NCBI RefSeq assembly: GCF_032854445.1
Contig: NC_088303.1
Span: 27,693,265 to 27,757,264 of the forward strand
From: Liolophura sinensis
Taxonomy: Eukaryota; Mollusca; Polyplacophora; Chitonida; Chitonidae
DNA: 64,000 nucleotides
Reading direction: 5' to 3'
The notes under the pieces were generated by a model. The model saw nothing but the letters and a program-made list of their open reading frames with translations, was not told the origin of the DNA and searched no databases. Of the stretch, positions 55,339 to 64,000 are shown piece after piece; within the stretch, counting starts at the first letter, position 1; every line of letters starts with the position of its first letter. A program made the position numbers and the translations under genes.

Positions 55339-58300
55339 GGATATTACACTGGCTGTAATATAGTCCTTAAGAAGTGATGATGGTAGAGTTGAAGAGTTAC
55401 ACGTAGAGTGGTATTGCAGGAGGGATGAGTGAAAAGATTAAGGGAAATACTGTGTTATCAGGAAGAAAGCACAGGTAGTGAAATATTGTAGTATTAAACA
55501 TGCTGTAGGTGAAAAAAAAACCTGGCTGTTAAATACAGTGGTCTGCAAGGAAAAGTATGTGAGCTTTTTAGCAGATGTACAGTTAAAATGAGAGAAGGTG
55601 ATGCACTGATGCATTTGAAGAAGAAGTGTTGCTGTAGATACATATGCTAGGTGACACAAGGGAGAATGTAATGTGGTTTTATAGTACTGATGGTGGAGAG
55701 TGAGGAAGCACAGGGGTGTTTTAGAAATATGAGGTGACGGACAGTGGTGTCAAAGCCAGAGAAGGTGGGAAAGACGAAAAGAGTTGTTCGTGGTGTTAAT
55801 GAGAATGACATTGAAGTACAAGGGTGTTGTTCATGAGAGCTGAACAAAGAAAAATGGTGTTAAAAAGGAGAAACCAGGAGGAAAACATCCACAGTGCTGT
55901 CAGGTCTAAAATTAGGTTAAGTACTGTGTCAAGAAAATGGTGGCAAGGGGGTAGCTAGGGGGCATAGTGGTATCAAGTTGAAAGTTAGATGGAGGGTAAT
56001 GGTGCCAAGCGAGTCAGCAGTGTCAAGGTGTCAGGTGAGCTGGTAGAGCACGGTGATAGAGTGGCGTCCAAACAGGGTTGTGGAGCACAGCAGAGCCCAG
56101 GTGACAAGGTGAAGGACAATCACATTAAGAGCTGGAAAGGTCATGTAGAGAGCAGTTGAAGGGAGAAGAGTGGAGTATTAAAGACAAACTGGGTGTCAAA
56201 GTGAGGCTGGACGAACTGTGCCCATGTGAGGGCGTATCAGGTCTCAAGGCTTGGACAAGCATAGAATGAATTCCTACGTTGAGTTTAAAGGGCATTATTT
56301 ATTTGTGTGTTATTTTTTGTTTTGATTATTTCTTTGGGAAAGATCTGGATAATTCTGTATGTCTAACTTGAGCTTATTATAATTAAGAAATCAGATGTCA
56401 CAAACAAGGCTGTGTGTATGAACTACATGTATGTAGCCCACTCATACAGTTTGCATCATGTCCTGATTACAGATTTCAGTGTGTTTACATGTATTGCTTT
56501 TGATGTACTCGGAAACGCTACTTCTTTAGGTAGAACAGAAACGGCAAAAGAAAGAACATTTTATTTGATAAGCTCTGTTCAGGTTTTATTTAGGCTAAAC
56601 ATAGAAGTGGGTCCTATGTGTTTTTCCTTATCCACTCTCCCTAACTTGAGAGGCCTGTTAGGACACTGATGTCCTTTTTGTCAAATTCAACCTTTTCCAA
56701 AACCCTAGCAGTTAATACTAGCCAACTGTTTTCCAGACATTTGGTGACTAACAGTGTATTAGGTGTTTAAGAGCCCTCTATTAGGTGCAGATGCGCTGAG
56801 CAGAAACTCTCTAGCCTATCAAGTGACTGTGAAGCAGGTACTCATTTGTGGACTCATATTACATGGGCAAAGTGAACAATCCCCCTGAACAATGATCTGT
56901 GTAAAGACGTACAGTTTGTATTAATCCCCTCAAGGTTGAATCTCCCAGGTGTAGCTCTGTGTTCATACGGAAAGCTCATGGGTGCGTTCGTTTCACAGTT
57001 CTGGACGCTCCGGACATGAATCGAGTGTGACGGGAATTTGTGACCCTCGAGGCTGGAGAGATGGTGGTATCTTATCATCAGTTCGTCACAAGGCTTCCGG
57101 TTTGCTACATTTAAAGCAAGACAGACTATGTGTTTTTGTTCAACTGATGCCTGTGATGGCATAGTTCTGAACAAACGAGTCCCAGGTTAAAATCATTAAC
57201 TAGTGTGCTATGTCTGCCATGTGTAAGTTGCACACAACCTTCACTGCAATGAACAATTACTGATACGCAAAATGTATGATTATTGCCTTGTCCTTTTTAA
57301 ACCTCGGTGAGAAAAAAAGAAAGAAATAGTACTATAATAATTGAATTGCTTATGTTTTGTGTACACAACTTCTGAGAGTCTGATCGTTCTGTTGTACATG
57401 TACATTGTAAAGTTGACATTTAACTTTAATTAGTCGCCTTTATAGCACATCTGTATGCAGCCATTGCTGACTAGGTTACAACATGACAAGATGTGAGTTT
57501 TTATTGACGTTAGATTTAACTATCAAACTGACAGACACATGTTTACTAGTCGTGGTTCTGTACTACCTTGACAACTTCTAAAATAGATTGGCTGTTCTGT
57601 AAATTTTAGCAACTAGCCTTTCTGTCTCTGGTAAACAAATCTAAAGAATATTGTGGAGGAATTATCAGGTAGCAAAGTTCAAGTTAATCGTAAGACATGG
57701 GCATGAACATTGTCTTTTGTAAAGGTGTTGTTAAGCTGTTGTAAAATGTGTCGAGGTTTGTTTTATATCCAGGATGGACAATTCCATCCTTTTTAAACAG
57801 TATCCCACGGTCATATATATTGTTTTTAATATTTGTAGTTATTCATTTATTTACAATATTATACATAATTATCTTATCATTTATTAAATGTATACATATT
57901 TAAATGATTTATATATATGTTATAATTATACGTACATTCATATCATCATTTGCATATTATTGTATATTTTGTGATATTTCATCACCTCGGCCAAAACAAA
58001 AAAACGGTTGTGAAACTTTATATTTTGTCATCCAGAAACATAATGTTAACCGGTACTCGTCTCTGAAGGGAAAAGGAAGGCATTATACATTAGTTTTGCT
58101 TTGAAGAGGAAACACTAGAACTTTAAAGCTAAATCAAGGTCCCTCTCCAAACCTCCCCACCCACCCCATCCCCACTTCTCTGGAAACACAAATCTTCCCA
58201 TAAGAAAAAGAAATGGAACAAAGAATCCAGGCTTCAAATTATTCTGGGGCAAACCCTGTTACCCACTGCAGATGTAGAGTTTGCTTTAACATGCTTACTA

Positions 58301-58913
58301 TGCAGCTTAAAAAATGTACATGCTATGTGCATGGTACCTCATCTGCTACATGCTAGTGTATTAATAAGGTTTAACTGCATTTCTACAGCATGATATTTGG
58401 CCGTTTTTGGGGCTCTAATAACGTTTGCAGTGTTTTTGGAAATGTTGAAGACAACAGCATTCGGGTACTATCTGAGCAGCAATGACATAATGGACCATAT
58501 GACCCCTCACCACCTCCCTCTCACCACCTCCCTCTCACCATCCTAGTGCTAAATGAATATTCATTCCCCAATAACAAGCCTTGCAAGATCTGTTTTTTTT
58601 TTTTATTTTGTTTGTTTGTTTTTTGTTTTTTTTTCAATTTCTTATACATTCACAATCTTGCTCATTAATTTGTATGGATTCATATCTTGATATTTTTAAT
58701 TGTATAAAGGCATATTAGTTTGTAAAGAACATCAGATATTTTTAATAGCTTTTTTGTTGTGGACATAGCATAGAAATTTGCATACGAACAACAAACCAGA
58801 TATACAGTCCATATCAGGTGATGGGACACTTCCACACCATCTCCATCCTGTATGCATTCCATTATGCCTGAAAAGCAGTGTGCTTTGATTGGCTAACTCC
58901 ACGTTGTAAGTGG

Positions 58914-58989
<76 letters not shown>
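58914..58989. repeat. (TA)n microsatellite
   Basis: About 76 bases of nearly pure TA with one C interruption near 58927. Confidence 0.95.
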
Positions 58990-58995
<6 letters not shown>

Positions 58996-61900
58996 CAACA
59001 GTGTAATTTCCAGAAAGGAATTGTTATTAATCCATAAGTCTTGTACATATAGGAAACATCTTAGAATAATAATGTGAAATTTGAAAACCAGGAATATAAC
59101 GGAACATACATTTACGGTGAATTACTGTACATTGTATGCTTTGTTTACTTACATGGAAGGACAGTGTTCACACAGGCAGATTTGACTTCACCCTTATTGT
59201 GGAAAAGACTTTAATTTGCGTAATAAACATAGCAGACTCTAACCACCCCACTGCCCACCCTCTTCTGGAGCCTTTGTGTTTTGTAGAGACCCCTTCTGGA
59301 GCCTCGGTGTTTTGATCAACGTCAGTGATAAGCCTATAGTTTGTGTGAAAAAAGTGGTATTTATTCTTTCCTCTGATAATTTTGCCCATGTCATCTTTCA
59401 TAACTTTATTGAGCTACCGTTCAAATTCAGTTGTATTTTAATAATGTGTTTAATGTCTTTCAGTCTATTCAACAAACTGAAGTAAACTGAGGCTTAAGAA
59501 AGGTGTTGTGCCATAATGAATTGTATTGCCATATGCAAAAAGCCTCAAAATTTTAGTATTTGAATATTCTCTCTCCTTAGAACAAGAGATTGATTTTACA
59601 GAGATAGAAATGTTTTTCCCAAAAAAAGACACCAAATTTTCCAGTTTTCTGTTAATGCGAAGTAGCTCAGTTACAGCCTCCCCAAGAGTCACATGTACGT
59701 ATTCAACACAAAAGGCAGCATTTTGGTTTGAATTCAAAAATTTTTGGTTGAACAATGCAGCGGAGGTAATTTCAAGAAAACACTTTCAAACTTGTTGTGT
59801 ACCTCAAACTGCTAATTCTGATCAAGGTGCTGTCAATGTCCCGCATTTTTGCATGATGATTTTGTGTTTATTTAAGAATACTTTAATATTGTTATTGTGT
59901 TTTGGAGTGGTAAAGTGGATTCAAAGAATCAAAAAATTGTATTCAAGCTTGGACTTTTACATGGGGAAAGATTGATTAGAAATAGGGTGAAGTGGGAAAG
60001 ATCAATTGACGCACACTCGTGTGTACACCTCGTACCCGTGGCCGGGCATGCAGTTCTCCCATCTCAAAAATAATCATTTGTATGACTTTGGTTCTGAAGA
60101 AATCTTTGCACTGTACCAGTATGTACCACAAAGAGCATATATAACAGTCTAGATACATGTAAGTAAAATGGGTGATGAAGTTGTCTTTGTGAGAGAAATT
60201 TTTTTCAGGAAATTTGAATGTATCAAATAGAGTTCATATTTTGTAAGCTGTAGGCAAAAACTACATATCACACAACAGGCATGACTGAAACATCTACAAT
60301 GTACATGTGACACTGGTTGTGTTTTTTTTTTTTTTGGCAAATCTGATTTTTATGCATTTGTATATTTTAAAATTTTTGCATAAGTGTCAGTGTAATGTAC
60401 CATCCTTTGACGTGTGTATTAAAATGACTACCTGTAACCAGTATGTGCTTGCATATAAGATCCATTAATATACCTCCACAGGTGAGCTATAGAAATCATC
60501 CTCACATTTCAGAAATTGCACATTTCCTTGTGTGTTGTCTTTTTTGCTTTAGATGTATGTTCTTGATATGTATATATATTTACCAGTACTTAACAGGGGT
60601 TATATTTGGATGTGTCAAGATCAGTTCATATATCTTATCCTCAGAACAATTTGTAAACCTACTGTGCAGCTTCTTGCAGTATCTTTCTCCAGGCTGCAGT
60701 GTTTCAAGCTTATCTTTTAAAAAAAACTGTACAGATATCAGGAAATCTTTCATACAAGATAATGATACCATTTTAAAACACCTGTATTGCGACATAGCTT
60801 GTTCTTTTAGCTGTATGGGATTCAGTCAGCTTTTAATAACCTGGAGAGAGGCATGTATATGTATATATTTTGTATCCATTCTCAACAAAGTTGTGACTGT
60901 GTGCTTTGAAGCTATAGGTTCAATGCTACAGTAAGGTTATTGCCTATGCAGTCGTTTCAATTGATAATGCATTTATCCTAGAAAAGGGTCCAAATTTTTG
61001 TTCCCCGCAAAACTGCCTTGTAAGGTCTGTGGCCAAAACCTTAAAAGTGGCTATTTGTATTGATGGTTATTCCTTTTGGTTTATTGGCTTAATCTTTAAT
61101 GTTGACAGAAAACTACTTTCAAGTTTAATGTTCTTACATTGCTACAAGGTCAGCAGTTGCCTCAAATCCTCTCACAGAAAGGAGTGCTGTGAAATTAACA
61201 TGGTATTGTCTGTTTTTTCTTTTTCTCTCCCTCTCTTATCATAACTGTTGTACATGTACCTGTGTGTACTGTATATATAATATTAATATGATGTGTATAT
61301 TGTTGTTATACCTTGTTACCCTGCTGTTATCAGACTGGAATGTAGCTTTTATTGACACCATTGAGATTTTTTAATGTAACAATGCATAATACATAAATTT
61401 GTAAGCACTTCTGGTCTGGGTGAAGTGTTTAGAATACAAACACCAGACACGCATGTGGTGGATCACATTTCTTTTTTTAACTTGTCTCTTTTTCTTAAAC
61501 AAATTTACTTGTATATTTAATGCAGAAATTTATGCAGCTATTTTTGTTCTTTTTTTTAAAGAAATATTTGCAATTAATTGAAATGAAAATGTATTTTTCC
61601 CAGAACAAATCCTTGTGATGTCACCAATTTTCCTAGTATGTCCATGTTCACGCATGTTATATTGAAATTGTGTGCATCATGACTGTTGTAAGCAAAATTT
61701 ATTACATTTTCTGTTGTTTCTATATTGTCAATACTGATGAAATCTGATACATTGTTTTAAAGACTATAGCATGTGTATATAATGCAAGAAATAAAGCATT
61801 CCAGCATACTAAAATTAAAATCAAAGACAAGATTACAAAATTGCTTTCTCAGACTTGTTTGGTGTGTGCAACCTCTTAACACTACTTACCCTAATTGCTC

Positions 61901-62100
61901 AACTTCTTCAAATATTAAAGTTCAAAAGGAAACTTTCAGTGCAATTTATGCACATTTTTATTTTGATTTTGGAGACAAAACTGAGGTTGGTCAATTTCAG
62001 AACTTCACAGAAAGTATAATTTTATCAGTCTACACAGAATAATGCCTGCAAAATATGCTTGAATAAACACCATGCAAACATGCGAAAAGGTTGAAAAATT
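61901..62100 (-). mobile_element. Partial family-B element, first copy
   Basis: Shares AGTGCAATTTATGCACATTT, GATTTTGGAGACAAAACT and ACACAGAATAATGCC with the reverse complement of 31437-31606. Ends in AAAAGGTTGAAAAATT. Confidence 0.65.
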
Positions 62101-62119
62101 ACAACCTTTTTGGACTCTA

Positions 62120-62297
62120 AATTCAACCTTTTTGCATATGAAAAAGTTTTAGTGCAATTTATGCACCTTTTTAATTTGATTTTGAAATTGGCCAATTCCT
62201 AGGGCTTTGCAAATAGTACAAGTTCATCAGTTTACAGAGAATAATGCCCTGAGAATAAGCTTAATAAATACCTTTCAAACATGCTAAAAGGTGGAAG
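62120..62297 (-). mobile_element. Partial family-B element, second copy
   Basis: A direct repeat of 61901-62100, starting ATTCAACCTTTTTGCATATG and ending CATGCTAAAAGGTGGAAG. The pair may be a tandem insertion or a local duplication. Confidence 0.65.
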
Positions 62298-62611
62298 ACT
62301 TCCGTACCCTGATTGTATTCAGTGGACTACAACAAATTGCTGCACTTTGACAATTCCCTGTGTATTAACCACTAGAATTTCTCACAAAGGCTGTATGCAT
62401 TTTAGCTTCAGCTCAGATATATATACTAGAGAATGCAGTTTGGAAGCTTGCCAGCGTGCGAGTGTGTCAGAGAGCACTTTCACAATTATAGGTACATGTC
62501 TATATGTAGACCCCATGACACACTCACCCACCCACTGAAGGCCTATGCTGTTATAACAGTGGGAACAATGCAGTATTGTACTTTGGGGTTGTATGAGGTG
62601 GTTAGGATGGT

Positions 62612-62698
62612 TTTCTTCCCACCATAGTGCTGGTTGCCATCGTATAAAGTGAAATATTCTTGAGTACGGCATAATCAATCTAATAAAGTAAATAAATA
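62612..62698 (+). mobile_element. tRNA-derived SINE, tail fragment
   Basis: Plus-strand reading: CTTCCCACCATAGTGCTGG, GTGAAATATTCTTGAGTACG and an AAATAAATA tail. Only about the last 85 bp of the element remain. Confidence 0.85.
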
Positions 62699-63037
62699 TA
62701 CATGGTTAATGACAAAATTTCACACTCCATTTTTAGAGGCAAAAAATATTAATGTTTTACTACCTTAAATCTTTGTGCCAAATTTTCATTCTCAGCAACC
62801 CAATTTTTTTTCTTTAATCAATTTTTAAGTTGAATTCATTGATGTTTGGTGTATAATAAATATGTTAGTGAATAAAGACCAGTTCTATTTTTTGTGTGGC
62901 GCCCAAATGTGAACAACAAAATTTGGCTGCTGAAAATGAATTATTTTTACAGTAGAATCTTAACAGGATTTTAAAATTTTTTGGTTTTCAATCATAAAAG
63001 TACATGGTTTCTCGAAGTTAAAAACATAGGCTTATCA

Positions 63038-63043
63038 TTTATT
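63038..63043 (-). terminator. Candidate poly(A) signal for the right-edge gene
   Basis: AATAAA on the minus strand, about 105 bases downstream of the candidate stop codon at 63148-63150. Confidence 0.4.
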
Positions 63044-63147
63044 TACAAAAAAATACATCTTAAAATGATTCTGCATGACACCGGCAGTGTGGATATTTAA
63101 CATGACGTTTGTGAGGTCCCCTTCAATCCACTAGTGGTCTCCCTTTG

Positions 63148-63240
63148 CTACGCCCTGCGTGGCTTTTTACTCTGGGGCTCCTTGTCGCTGTGCTCGCCAC
63201 TAACCTCTGGCCCTGCCGGCTCTACACTGAACCCAGCGAT
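63148..63240 (-). CDS. Probable last exon of a gene running off the right edge (partial)
   Basis: On the minus strand an acceptor TTATCTGTTTCAG is followed by a GC-rich open stretch ending in TAG. In the longest frame it encodes 30 residues, IAGFSVEPAGPEVSGEHSDK then EPQSKKPRRA. Its GC content stands out from the surroundings, and a poly(A) signal follows at the expected distance. A basic KKPRR end suggests a nuclear or nucleic-acid-binding protein, but the family is not recognisable. The incoming reading phase is unknown, so the frame is a guess. Confidence 0.45.
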   Translation of the reverse strand: MAGFSVEPAGPEVSGEHSDKEPQSKKPRRA

Positions 63241-63504
63241 CTGAAACAGATAAGAACCTTGTTAGGGAGGATATATAGACAGATCTGTGTCTTCTGGAAT
63301 GGATGTGTGTTGATGTCCCAATCAGAAACTTTTCTAGCCTAATTCAGCCCCTATGTAGTCTGTTGTTCACTCCTGCTTTTGTGAGGACATTTTGTGGGCA
63401 AAGAATAATAGTCAATCCAGCTTGGACCTTCGTTATCATTGCAGAGGAAAAAGGTGCCCAATTCTCCACACTGAATGATTGATTGGGGTTGAATGCCATG
63501 TTCA

Positions 63505-64000
63505 GCCACACTGTGGATTCCCCAGGTTAACTTGCCTGTTGATTCACCAGGCAGACTCACCTGTTTATTCACCGGGTTAACTTGCCTGTAGATTTACCAC
63601 GTTAACTCACCTGTTTATTCACCGGGTTGATTCGCCTGTGGATTCACCACGTTAACTCACCTGTTTATTCACCAGGTTGACTCACCTGTAAATTTACCAC
63701 GTTAACTCACCTGTTTACTCACCGGAGTGACTCGCCTGTGGATTCATCACGTTAACTCACCTGGAGGATTCACCACGTTAACTCACTTGTGGATTCCCCA
63801 GGTTAACTCACCTGTTTATTCACCGGGTTGACTCGCCTGTAGATTCACCACGTTAACTCACCTGGAGGATTCACCACGTTAACTCACCTGTGGATTCACC
63901 AGGTTAACTTGCCTGTTGATTCACCAGGCAGACTCGCCTGTTTATTCACCGGGTTGACTCGCCCATAGATTTACCACGTTAACTTACCTGTAGATTCACC
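63505..64000. repeat. Minisatellite, about 25-bp unit, continuing past the window end
   Basis: About 19 copies alternating between forms like GTTAACTCACCTGTTTATTC and GTTGACTCGCCTGTAGATTC, giving a 50-bp dimer. The array is cut by the window edge. If the minus-strand exon at 63148-63240 is real, the array lies in its upstream intron. Confidence 0.9.

Larger units (their letters stand above)
55339..63030. other. Receptor 3' UTR and intergenic DNA
   Basis: The first kilobase after the stop is purine-rich and free of known repeats, compatible with a long 3' UTR, but I cannot place its end; AATAAA occurs far downstream at about 59222 and 61790. From 57.8 kb the sequence is very AT-rich. ORFs at 59526-59975 and 60443-60934 look like chance frames in T-rich DNA. 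A short CACCACCTCCCTCT tandem lies at about 58505-58540. Confidence 0.4.

Noticed and set aside
59526-60934. Plus-strand ORFs of 149 and 163 codons
   Set aside because: They lie in T-rich DNA that suppresses stops, have Cys/Phe/Ile-heavy random composition, and show no splice or domain support.

Overview
The window is animal genomic DNA. It is AT-rich, with small exons, GT-AG introns of roughly 0.2 to 4 kb, many non-autonomous transposons and one tRNA-derived SINE family in about ten copies. The SINE, together with a Venus kinase receptor gene (a family absent from vertebrates), points to a lophotrochozoan, most likely a mollusc. The species cannot be fixed from the sequence. All exon models below were built by hand from splice sites, reading phase and protein similarity recalled from memory. 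No search was run.

Layout. (1) 1597-6485, minus strand: a five-exon gene for a 426-residue coiled-coil and low-complexity protein of unknown function. Its upstream region (6600-6745) is packed with CRE-like TGACG sites. (2) About 6.7-12.4 kb: intergenic, mostly SINE copies. (3) 12368-27400, minus strand: a complete 17-exon gene for a 741-residue PARP2-type poly(ADP-ribose) polymerase. It carries two N-terminal WWE domains, which vertebrate PARP2 lacks. (4) 27401-27770: a compact divergent promoter with an E2F-like site and two perfect CRE palindromes. (5) 30782-55338, plus strand: a complete 19-exon gene for a 1349-residue receptor tyrosine kinase, with a possible 5' leader exon at 27.8 kb. 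(6) 55.3-63.0 kb: the receptor's probable 3' UTR and then intergenic DNA. (7) 63148-63240, minus strand: the probable last exon of a gene running off the right edge.

The main discovery candidate is the receptor. Its C-terminal half is a standard Venus kinase receptor: a GABA-B-like Venus flytrap, one transmembrane helix and an insulin-receptor-like kinase. N-terminal to the flytrap is a second, unrelated binding-protein domain that matches the bacterial glycine-betaine binding protein ProX/OpuAC along its whole length. The gene therefore appears to encode a tyrosine kinase with two tandem small-molecule clamps of different evolutionary origin. The second notable protein is the WWE-WWE-WGR-PARP2 enzyme, which joins a poly(ADP-ribose) writer to predicted poly(ADP-ribose) readers in one chain. 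The two genes are head to head and may share a promoter.

Introns of both large genes hold unrelated minisatellites: unit lengths 26, 28 and 24 bp in PARP2, and 50, 64 and 22 bp in the receptor. Two of these arrays have clear higher-order periods (256 and 176 bp). At least six palindromic or TIR-bearing element families are also present.
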